The position numbers were made by a program, and so were the translations under genes. Shown one piece after another: positions 15,407 to 22,563 of a DNA stretch of 64,000 nt (positions within the stretch are counted from its first letter, which is position 1; each line of letters starts with the position of its first letter). The stretch covers positions 1 through 64,000 of the forward strand of contig CAYOHP010000004.1 of NCBI GenBank assembly GCA_964403795.1, written 5' to 3'. Under the pieces are notes generated by a model. The model was given only the letters and a program-made list of their open reading frames with translations. It searched no databases and had not been told where the DNA came from. The stretch comes from CAYOHP01 sp964403795 [NCBI: uncultured bacterium] (lineage in GTDB: Bacteria > Muiribacteriota > UBA6191 > CAZXTJ01).

Positions 15407-17345
15407 CGTCGTCACCATCTCCGAGGCCGACCTCGCCGACCACCTGGAGGCCGCCACCCAGCGGGTCTTCTCGGTCTCGGTCCGGCCCCCCCGCGGGGGA
15501 GAGCCCGCCGAGGCGCCCTCGTCGGCCACCCTGGGCGGGAGGCGCATCTCCTACCGACCGCTCCAGAGCCTGGACGGAGCTCCCGCCGGTGCGGGCGGCG
15601 GCGGGCCGGCCAAGTTCAGCCTGATCGAGACCATCCGGGACATCGATCCCCGCGACACCCTGTTCTCGGACACCGAGCACCATGTGCTCAGGGTGATCCG
15701 GCGCGGTCTCCAGGTGGGACTGCAGATCGTCGAGAACTTCGAGGTCGCCTCGGGACTCGACCGGCTGAAGTCGGCCAACAAGGCAGGGGCCCTGGCCCGC
15801 GGCCAGGAGGGGGAGCTCAAGGCCAAGAACGAGACCGCGGCCGCGGTCGGCGTGTTCGCGGCGGTCTGGTACGTGGTGCGGACCCTGGCCGGCTACCGGA
15901 CCGAGGAGGTCGAGGGGCTGAGCTTCGAGGTGGCGTCGCCTCCGTCGATCGGTGTCGAGAGTCCGACCACCGCCTTCCCGCTCCTGGTCTGGTACCTGGT
16001 CGAGTCGATCAATGCCTCGGCCAAGGACGACCCCAGCCTGGTGCGCTCCGTCTCGGAGGCCTGCCGCCAGGTGGCCGAGCGGATCGCCGCCACAGAGGGC
16101 TCGCTCGTAGCGGTCGAGTTCTATAGCCGCTACCACTACCGGATCGAGCCCGACGACCTGACGCTCTCCGGATTCGACCTCGATGCCCCGGCCGCCGCCA
16201 CCCGGGTGGAGATCGCCGAGAAGCGGCCCGAGGAAGTGGTCGGGAACCACATCGCCAAGTTCGAGGCCATGCGGTTGGCCCAGCGCCTGGTCTGCTACGA
16301 CCTCGCCCGCCAGCGGAATCCCTTCGTGGACCTCGGGGGCTTCGCCTTCACCTTCCTGGGCGACGGCAGCCCGGGTACCGGCAAGACGACGCTCATCCAG
16401 ATGACGGTGACGCTGCTGGCCCGCTACTGCAAGACGCTCTCGATCCCGTTCCGCTATCTCAACTTCTCGGTGGACGAGATCTCCGACTACCAGGGTCGCT
16501 CGGGCCAGAACGCCAAGCGCTTCTGCAGGACCCTCCTCGACCCCAAGGGGATCGGCTTCGGGACCATCGACGACATCGACCAGGTCTGCGGCAGCCGCAA
16601 CGACAAGAACGCCTCGGCCGGCCAGCTCGAGGTGACCGCGGTCTTCATGCAGGAGTTCGCCGGCCCCAATACGGTGGTCCGGGGCAACACCACCTTCGGG
16701 ATGTTCTCGAACTACCCCGAGAAGGTCGATGACGCGCTGCGCCAGCGCACCCAGGCGAGGTTCGTGGTCGACGGTCCCCAGACCCTGGAGGACTTCACCG
16801 ACCTGCTCTTCCTGCTGCTCGGGAAGGACTGGGCCATGCCGCATGGGGCGGGCTACGCGCCGTTCTCGACCCAGGAGCTCAAGAAGGTGATCCGGTCCAA
16901 GTACGAGGGCCATGACCGGCCGCAGTCGCCGGAACTGGCGAAGATCTTCGAGGCCCGGGGCAAGGGCGGGAAGATCGGGACGTGGATCGAGTTCGGCCAC
17001 TACCTGAAGGCCCTCCAGGAGCATGACGAGCGCTTCACCGGGCGGGCGGTGCGCAACGTGGCCGAGGCGGTCAAGAACCGCATGATGGATTTCGACCTGC
17101 CCGAGGAGTGGTTCGAGGACCCGACCCTGTTCTTCCGCAAGCCCTACGAGGAGAAGGTCGCCATGCTCGGCGAACTCAAGGGCGAGATCACGCCCCGGGT
17201 CGTGCTCCAGGAGATCCACCGCTACGCCGATGCCGAGGAGCGCTACTCCCGGGTCGCCAAGGACCGGGAGCTCGACGACCGGACCCGCCAGCTGGTCCTG
17301 GATGCCCGGGCCCGGAGCCGGGCGGCAGGCGAGCTCGATTCATGA
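15393..17345 (+). CDS. AAA-family ATPase with long N-terminal extension
   Basis: The 650-residue protein has about 320 residues of unknown N-terminal sequence followed by one AAA module. Walker A is GDGSPGTGKTT at residues 323-333. Walker B is GTIDDID around residues 390-396, where an Asp stands at the place of the usual catalytic Glu. FGMFSNYPEKVDDALRQR near residue 440 supplies sensor-1 Asn and an arginine-finger-like Arg. The pattern (IDDID then VCGSR) is closer to classical AAA unfoldases than to MoxR. It probably remodels a protein substrate, perhaps the coiled-coil product encoded two genes upstream. The start lies inside the preceding gene and the stop overlaps the next start (ATGA). 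Confidence 0.88.
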   Translation: MESASVVTISEADLADHLEAATQRVFSVSVRPPRGGEPAEAPSSATLGGRRISYRPLQSLDGAPAGAGGGGPAKFSLIETIRDIDPRDTLFSDTEHHVLRVIRRGLQVGLQIVENFEVASGLDRLKSANKAGALARGQEGELKAKNETAAAVGVFAAVWYVVRTLAGYRTEEVEGLSFEVASPPSIGVESPTTAFPLLVWYLVESINASAKDDPSLVRSVSEACRQVAERIAATEGSLVAVEFYSRYHYRIEPDDLTLSGFDLDAPAAATRVEIAEKRPEEVVGNHIAKFEAMRLAQRLVCYDLARQRNPFVDLGGFAFTFLGDGSPGTGKTTLIQMTVTLLARYCKTLSIPFRYLNFSVDEISDYQGRSGQNAKRFCRTLLDPKGIGFGTIDDIDQVCGSRNDKNASAGQLEVTAVFMQEFAGPNTVVRGNTTFGMFSNYPEKVDDALRQRTQARFVVDGPQTLEDFTDLLFLLLGKDWAMPHGAGYAPFSTQELKKVIRSKYEGHDRPQSPELAKIFEARGKGGKIGTWIEFGHYLKALQEHDERFTGRAVRNVAEAVKNRMMDFDLPEEWFEDPTLFFRKPYEEKVAMLGELKGEITPRVVLQEIHRYADAEERYSRVAKDRELDDRTRQLVLDARARSRAAGELDS

Positions 17346-18673
17346 CCGCGCCGGCCCCCTGGTCGACCCCGGGACTCCGGTCCCGCCTGGTACGGCTGGA
17401 GTCGCCGGCCCTGGTCGATCGCTACCGGATGGCGCTCCAGCGCGCCACCGGGCGCGAGGTCGCGGCCCGGTCCTTCTCGATCGATGCCGCCGGCTTCAGC
17501 CCCGAGCTCGCGGACGAGCTCGGGGATCTTCACTACCTGGGCCACGGTCCCTGCCATCCGTGCTTCCTGCTGGTCTCGGTCGACCAGCTCGACGCCCCGC
17601 TCCTCCAGCCCAACGCCGGCATGGCCCGCTCCGTCTACCAGGGCTGGATCCGGTCCCAGCGGAGGGCCCTGGCCGATCTCACGGTGGAGGAACCGGTCTG
17701 GGGCGAGTTCGGTCACGGGGTCACCCGCTTCCTCCACCCCGGGCAGCTCGGCATGGTGCGCAGTCTCTCGCTCTCGATCCATACCCCCAGCGAACGCCTG
17801 GCGGCCGCCACCCGCTTCGCCAGGCTCCGCCAGGAGCTGATGACCGAGGCCTCGCTCTGGAGCGACGAGGACTTCCTGGCTCGCATGCGGGAGGCGGCGC
17901 GCCAGGCGCGGCGCTGGCCCGAGGTCCCGGCGGAGCTGGTGGACGGGTACCGGGTGCCGGTGGGTCCGTCCTTCGTCCCCGAATTCGGGGGGACCTGGAT
18001 CTGGCCGGGGCGGAGCCGGCACGAACCCAGGGCCTGGGTCTTCTGCGGACGACGGGAGCCGACCGGGGAGGCGTCGTGGCGGTCGCTGGCCGACGAGGCC
18101 GGTGTCGAGCTGCTGCGCCTCGATCCCGGGACGGTCGTCGATTTCCTGGTGGTGCGTGGCCTGGCGGTCCCCAGCTTCATCCCCGGGCCGGAGACCATGG
18201 TCGAGCTGGAGCGCGTCATGGACTGGGTGGCCCTGGACCATCTGGGGCGGGCCGGTCGCCTGGGGCCCGAGGCCCAGGCAGAGCCCCGTCGGGCCATGCA
18301 GCGCGAGCCCGAGCTGCCGTCGGACTACCTGGAACTCGACCAGCTCCGGCTCCGCCTCCAGGATGCCGAGGATCCCCTCGAGTTCGCGGGCTGGTCGGCC
18401 ATGACGCGGCTTCGCATGCTCTCGTTCGGGACCGCCGAGCCGGAGGCGCGGGCCTGGGTCGAGCACCTCCGCAGCGAGCTCGATCCGGCGGTCCTGCCGC
18501 GGCGCGTCGAACATGCGCCGGACCGGTTGGCGGCCTCGGTAGAGCACCTGCCCGCGGAACTGGTGGCCCGCTACCTGGCGGAGTGCGAGCGGGTGTGTCC
18601 GGTGGGGACCGGGGTCGGGGGCGGGGTCGGGAAGGCCGGGGTCCCAAGGCCTGGACCCGGGACGGGAGGCTAG
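17342..18673 (+). CDS. Unknown soluble protein, fourth gene of the AAA cluster
   Basis: I do not recognise this 443-residue protein. Near residue 70 it has HGPCHPCFLLVS, a CxxC pair that could bind metal or form a disulfide. Further on come GHGVTRFLHPGQ, FVPEFGGTWIWPGR and DPGTVVDFLVVRGLAVP. The rest is helical and Arg/Glu-rich. There is no signal peptide or membrane segment. Its ATG overlaps the stop of the ATPase gene, and the next gene follows after two bases, so it belongs to the same transcript. The C-terminal 20 residues are Gly/Val-rich and probably disordered. Confidence 0.82.
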   Translation: MTAPAPWSTPGLRSRLVRLESPALVDRYRMALQRATGREVAARSFSIDAAGFSPELADELGDLHYLGHGPCHPCFLLVSVDQLDAPLLQPNAGMARSVYQGWIRSQRRALADLTVEEPVWGEFGHGVTRFLHPGQLGMVRSLSLSIHTPSERLAAATRFARLRQELMTEASLWSDEDFLARMREAARQARRWPEVPAELVDGYRVPVGPSFVPEFGGTWIWPGRSRHEPRAWVFCGRREPTGEASWRSLADEAGVELLRLDPGTVVDFLVVRGLAVPSFIPGPETMVELERVMDWVALDHLGRAGRLGPEAQAEPRRAMQREPELPSDYLELDQLRLRLQDAEDPLEFAGWSAMTRLRMLSFGTAEPEARAWVEHLRSELDPAVLPRRVEHAPDRLAASVEHLPAELVARYLAECERVCPVGTGVGGGVGKAGVPRPGPGTGG

Positions 18674-18675
18674 CC

Positions 18676-19227
18676 ATGGACCTTGGGACACTACTGGCCT
18701 GGGGACTCGTCTACCTGGCCATCGGAGCGCTGCTGGCAGCCGCCGACCGGCGTTTCGGAGTGGGCGTGCGGGGCTGGCTCGTGGACCTGGCGTCCCCGGA
18801 ACCCCAGGGCACCAGGGAGGGCTTCCTCCACGGGAGGAAACGCCGGGTCCATCTGGCCTGGGCGTTCGGAGTGGGTCTGGCGAGCGCGGTCCTGCTCCTG
18901 GCACTGGGGGCCGGCGACCCGCTGGGCGTGATCGTCGGGTCCGGCTGCGGGGTGGTCGGGAGCTTCCTGGGGATCCAGGTCGCACCCCTGCTGGCGGGGG
19001 GGGCCCGGACCCTGGGGTCGGCCATGGACAAGGTCGACGAGCTCCAGGAGAAGGCCCCGGAGCTGCTCGAGGGAGCGGTCGAGGCGGGGCGCAAAGTGGC
19101 CGACCGGGTGGCCTCGGCGGTGAAGCCGGATCCCGACGCGCCCCGCCCGCCGAGTGCCGAGGAGGAACGCCAGCGGAAGATCGCCCGCATGGACGAGATC
19201 CTCGGCCGGGGCCGGGGCGAGTCATGA
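18676..19227 (+). CDS. Small membrane protein with C-terminal helix, fifth gene of the AAA cluster
   Basis: The 183-residue product has hydrophobic segments at about residues 5-22 and 62-105, then a charged amphipathic tail (MDKVDELQEKAPELLEGAVEAG ... RKIARMDEILGRG) likely to be cytoplasmic. This build resembles XpaC-type partners of TelA proteins, but the similarity is only architectural. The ATG at 18676 follows GGGAGG in the preceding gene's end. A run of eight G (about 18993-19000) lies inside the coding sequence and would shift the frame if it slipped. The stop overlaps the next start (ATGA). Confidence 0.8.
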   Translation: MDLGTLLAWGLVYLAIGALLAAADRRFGVGVRGWLVDLASPEPQGTREGFLHGRKRRVHLAWAFGVGLASAVLLLALGAGDPLGVIVGSGCGVVGSFLGIQVAPLLAGGARTLGSAMDKVDELQEKAPELLEGAVEAGRKVADRVASAVKPDPDAPRPPSAEEERQRKIARMDEILGRGRGES

Positions 19228-20777
19228 GCGGGGATCCCGCCGGGCCGGGGCACGGATCCGCACCGATGTCCGGGCCCGGGCCCGGATCCGGGGATGGGCG
19301 GAGCGCCCTCTACTGGGTAGTGGTGAACCTCGGGCGGCGGACCTGGGCCCGTCCCTGGGTGCGAAGGGGCGCGCTGGCAGCCTTCCCCCTGTTGCTGCTG
19401 GTGCTCTGGCTGGGGCGGGCGTTCGTGAACCCGGGGCTGGTGGCGCTCCGCAGCCGGAGTCCGGTCCTGGTGCTGCTCGGTGCCTCCTTGGCGGTGCTGG
19501 TCGGCTTGCATGCGCGGGCCGGGGTCCGGCCGGGACTGCGCTGGGGAGGAACTACGGCCCTGGCTCTCGGCTGGCTGGCGGTCGCCCTCTCGCCGGTGCC
19601 GCTGTTCCACGAGTTGATGCTCTACGGCTGCTACCTGTCGATGGACCGCCGGGAGCTGACCAGTCTCCCGCTCACCCGCCACGAGCGCATCTACCCGCTC
19701 TCGATGGTGACTCGGATCGTGGCCGACCGCATGACGCAGTCGGAGGTGAGGCTCTCGCCGTTCGAGATGCACCTCGACCAGGGGAAGCTGAAGTGGGTGG
19801 CGCAGAAGACCCCGGCCGGCACCGTGAACCAGCTCTCGCTCGAGGGCGTGAAGGGCCTGGTCGAGGTGGCGGCCTCCAGCGTCACCGTCGACATCGAGCA
19901 CCACGTCGTCGACTTCGGCTACGGGCGGGACCTGCCCCTGATCCAGGACCTCAGCCACTACCTGCTGCCCCAGCGCCTCGGGCTCCTCGACCTGTTCGAC
20001 AAGGAGATCGACAGGGAGGACCTCTCGTTCCGGCGGGACGAGAAGGGCGAGTGGGTCATGGTGGTGGCGGTGATCGACTGGGACGGGATCTTCCCGTTCG
20101 CCCTGCCGCGCTTCGGGGGGGTCTTCGTGTGCCCGCAGCGGGGCAAGGGGGAGATCCGCTGGGTGCGCCCCGAGGAGATCGAATCGGTCCCCTACCTGAG
20201 GGGGCAGAATCTGGTGCCGGAATCGGTGACCAAGGTCTACGCCGAGAGCTGGAAGTTCCAGCGCGGGCTCTGGGGCTGGATCCGGAACCGGGGCGTCACC
20301 AAGATCACCTCGATCCCCGAGGACACCGCCCAGCAGCCCTTCACGGTCTGGATGGACCAGGTGGCGGGCTCCTCGGGCCTGTTCCAGTTCTTCGCGCTCG
20401 AGCCCGAGGGGACCAGCGCCGGGCTGTCCCAGATGCTGCTCTTCGACCCGACCGGGACCCGGGCGGTGCCGACCGTCTACTACTTCGACTTCGAGGCCCG
20501 CGGGATCGAGCTGGTGGGGCCGGCCCGGATCGCCGAGACCATCAAGGCCTCCGACATCCACGCCGACTGGCGGCACCAGGGGACCGGCACCTTCGTGATC
20601 GCCGAGAGCCGGCCCTGCATCGAGGACCGGGGCGGGACCCGGGTCTTCCAGTGGTTCAACTCGGTGATCACCCACCAGCAGGGCTCGGGCCAGCCCCGGG
20701 TGGTGCTCGCCGACCCGAGGAGCCTCGAGGTGCGCTGGCTGGAGCCTGCCCAGGTGCAGAAGCTGCTCGACGGCTGA
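19224..20777 (+). CDS. Membrane-anchored protein with large C-terminal domain, last gene of the AAA cluster
   Basis: I do not recognise this 517-residue protein. A Gly/Pro-rich start is followed by three membrane segments (about residues 48-65, 79-97 and 108-128) and a soluble domain of about 390 residues rich in beta-type sequence, with MDRRELTSLPLTRHERIYPL, VTVDIEHHVVDFGYGRDL, VVAVIDWDGIFPF and KVYAESWKFQRGLWGWIRN. It may be the membrane receptor or effector of the cluster. ATG at 19224 overlaps the previous stop. No gene follows on this strand for 172 bases, and a new promoter lies there, so this is likely the end of the operon. Confidence 0.82.
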   Translation: MSGDPAGPGHGSAPMSGPGPGSGDGRSALYWVVVNLGRRTWARPWVRRGALAAFPLLLLVLWLGRAFVNPGLVALRSRSPVLVLLGASLAVLVGLHARAGVRPGLRWGGTTALALGWLAVALSPVPLFHELMLYGCYLSMDRRELTSLPLTRHERIYPLSMVTRIVADRMTQSEVRLSPFEMHLDQGKLKWVAQKTPAGTVNQLSLEGVKGLVEVAASSVTVDIEHHVVDFGYGRDLPLIQDLSHYLLPQRLGLLDLFDKEIDREDLSFRRDEKGEWVMVVAVIDWDGIFPFALPRFGGVFVCPQRGKGEIRWVRPEEIESVPYLRGQNLVPESVTKVYAESWKFQRGLWGWIRNRGVTKITSIPEDTAQQPFTVWMDQVAGSSGLFQFFALEPEGTSAGLSQMLLFDPTGTRAVPTVYYFDFEARGIELVGPARIAETIKASDIHADWRHQGTGTFVIAESRPCIEDRGGTRVFQWFNSVITHQQGSGQPRVVLADPRSLEVRWLEPAQVQKLLDG

Positions 20778-20903
20778 CCGGGCAGGCCGGCGGGACCGGA
20801 GCCGGACAGGATCGGCCCGAACGGATGCCGTCCCGTCGGTCCCGGGCTCATGTCGGAGCCGACGGCGACCGATGTCAGGATGGAGTCGGATCGCGCCATG
20901 CGG

Positions 20904-20931
20904 TTGACGATCGCGGCCCGGTCCCTAGACT
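20904..20931 (+). promoter_or_regulatory. Sigma70-like promoter of the small secreted protein gene
   Basis: TTGACG (20904-20909) and TAGACT (20926-20931) are spaced by 16 bases, the clearest promoter in the window. The start site would fall near 20938, right at the AGGAGG ribosome binding site of the gene at 20950, giving a leader of only about 12 bases. Confidence 0.75.
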
Positions 20932-20949
20932 GTCGCCAGGAGGCACACC

Positions 20950-21336
20950 ATGGCTCGCATGAGGAACGTGATCGGGGCCCTCGCCCTGGGTCTCTGCACT
21001 TTCGCCATGGGAACGTCCGCCCTCGCGGCACCGACTCCGAGCGGACGCCCCGACTACGAGGTCATGGTGGTCCTCGAGTCCGACGAGATGCCCACCTTCG
21101 AGTACAAGCGGGCCCTCGAGGCTCCCGAGTTCCGGGAGGCCAAGGACGACCTGAAGAAGTTCCGCGCCGCCATGATCGAGGAGGCCAAGAAGGCCCTCGC
21201 CAAGAAGCGCGGGTACTTCGAACGGATCTACGGCGAGACCATGGACCGGCTGGCCCGGATCCGGGTGCGGGCGATCAGCCTCTTCGACCATCGGCGGGGC
21301 GAGCGCCAGGAACTGCGCCGGTACTCCGAGCTGTAA
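20950..21336 (+). CDS. Small secreted protein of unknown function
   Basis: The 128-residue product starts with a clear signal peptide (Arg-rich n-region, core NVIGALALGLCTFAMG, cleavage likely after SALA). The mature part of about 100 residues is charged and helical, with KDDLKKFRAAMIEEAKKALAKK, and ends RGERQELRRYSEL. No cysteine is present in the mature part. The ATG follows AGGAGG by six bases, and a good promoter (TTGACG/TAGACT) lies directly upstream, so the gene is probably well expressed on its own. Function unknown. Confidence 0.85.
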   Translation: MARMRNVIGALALGLCTFAMGTSALAAPTPSGRPDYEVMVVLESDEMPTFEYKRALEAPEFREAKDDLKKFRAAMIEEAKKALAKKRGYFERIYGETMDRLARIRVRAISLFDHRRGERQELRRYSEL

Positions 21337-21429
21337 TCCGTCTGCAGCCCGGCGGACGGGCCTCGCTCGCGGGCGGACTTCGCCCTCGCCGGATCCTCGG
21401 CGCTCCGGCTTGGCCCGCGGGATCCACCC
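21337..21429. repeat. Hairpin-rich spacer between two genes
   Basis: Nested inverted repeats fill this gap: CCGGCG (21349-21354) pairs with CGCCGG (21387-21392), enclosing GGGCG-GACTT-CGCCC (21371-21385). GGATCC then occurs at 21391-21396 and again at 21420-21425. The style recalls the hairpin chain near 2700. It may act as a weak terminator or be a small palindromic insertion. Confidence 0.5.
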
Positions 21430-22545
21430 ATGACCCGACGCTTCATGGCCGAGCTGGCGCGTGATCCCGGGGACCTCGACGCCCTGGGTGCCTTGGCTCG
21501 CGAGGTCGGGCGCGGGGCTCCGGTCCCGGAGGACCTCGCCCGCATCCTCCCGCTCGCGGGGCTGCTCGACCTCTGGGCGCGAGTCCCCGAGGAGCGGGCG
21601 CTCGCGGCCCTGGTGCTGCCGAGGTTGGGGCTGGTACCCGCCTCGGGCCCTCCTGCCGCCTCGGCTCCGGGTCGCTTCTTCGCGGGCAGCGATCGACTGG
21701 GCGTGGACGAGGGCGGAGGCTACGACCGCACCACGGGCCTCCCGCTCCGGGCCTGCCGGCTCAGGGACGGCGCGCCCATGGTCCTGGTGCCGCCGGGTCC
21801 GGCCGTGGTGGGTCCTCCTCCGGGAGAGGGGAAGGCGGCCCGGCGCGGCCCCGGAAGCGGGTCCGCGGCGATGACGGCCGGCCACGCTCCCCGGACGCGG
21901 GGCGCGACCGTGCTCGTAGGCGGCCTCTATGCCGATCTCCATCCGGTGACGGTGGCGCGCTTCTCGGCCTTCCTCTCCGCCACTGGACACCCGGAGCCGG
22001 CGGTCTGGCAGGGGGACAAGGGCGACCAGACCGAACGCCCGGAGCGCCCGGTGGTGTTCGCGAGCTGGCATGACGCGGTGCGCTACGGGGAGTGGGTCGG
22101 GGCCCGGCTGCCCACCGAGGTGGAATGGGAGGCCATGGCGCGAGGGTCCGAGGGGCTCGCCTATCCCTGGGGCGAGGAACCCCCGACCCGGGAGCGGGCC
22201 AATCTGAATTTCGCACCGCTGGGCAGGGTCCCGGGCCCCTGGGACATGTGCCTGGAGGAGGTCGGCCTGCGTCCCGGCGGCGCCAGTCCCTACGGGGTCG
22301 AGGACCTGGTCGGGAACGTCGAACAGTGGTGCCTCGACAAGTGGGAGTCGCGGGGGCTCGAGCTCCTGCCCCGCGTGAACGGGTACCACTGGGTCGGGGC
22401 CAGGAGCCGGGTGAAGAAGGGCTGTCCCGCCACCTGGGCCCCCACCAAGTGCTTCCCGGTCTGGAGCCGCAGCGGGCGGGAGGTCCGCAGGATCCCCAAC
22501 GGCGACGCCCTGCTCGGGTTCCGCCTGGTGGTGCCGGTGGGATAG
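21430..22545 (+). CDS. SUMF1/formylglycine-generating-enzyme-like domain protein
   Basis: The C-terminal two thirds (about residues 155-371) follow the FGE-sulfatase fold: LYADLHPVTVARFSAFL, PVVFASWHDAVRYGEWVGARLPTEVEWE, AYPWGEE, YGVEDLVGNVEQWCLDKW and GFRLVVPVG. Members oxidise protein cysteine to formylglycine or act in other ways (ergothioneine and hercynine synthesis, or as structural domains). I do not see the Cys pair expected of true formylglycine-generating enzymes, so an activity should not be assumed. The N-terminal 150 residues are of unknown type. There is no signal peptide. It converges on the vWA gene, and 11 consecutive G lie in the gap between them. Confidence 0.85.
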   Translation: MTRRFMAELARDPGDLDALGALAREVGRGAPVPEDLARILPLAGLLDLWARVPEERALAALVLPRLGLVPASGPPAASAPGRFFAGSDRLGVDEGGGYDRTTGLPLRACRLRDGAPMVLVPPGPAVVGPPPGEGKAARRGPGSGSAAMTAGHAPRTRGATVLVGGLYADLHPVTVARFSAFLSATGHPEPAVWQGDKGDQTERPERPVVFASWHDAVRYGEWVGARLPTEVEWEAMARGSEGLAYPWGEEPPTRERANLNFAPLGRVPGPWDMCLEEVGLRPGGASPYGVEDLVGNVEQWCLDKWESRGLELLPRVNGYHWVGARSRVKKGCPATWAPTKCFPVWSRSGREVRRIPNGDALLGFRLVVPVG

Positions 22546-22563
22546 TCGGGGGGGGGGGTCCGG

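Noticed and set aside
21430-22545. Calling the protein a formylglycine-generating enzyme
   Set aside because: The catalytic Cys pair is not visible, so only the fold is claimed.
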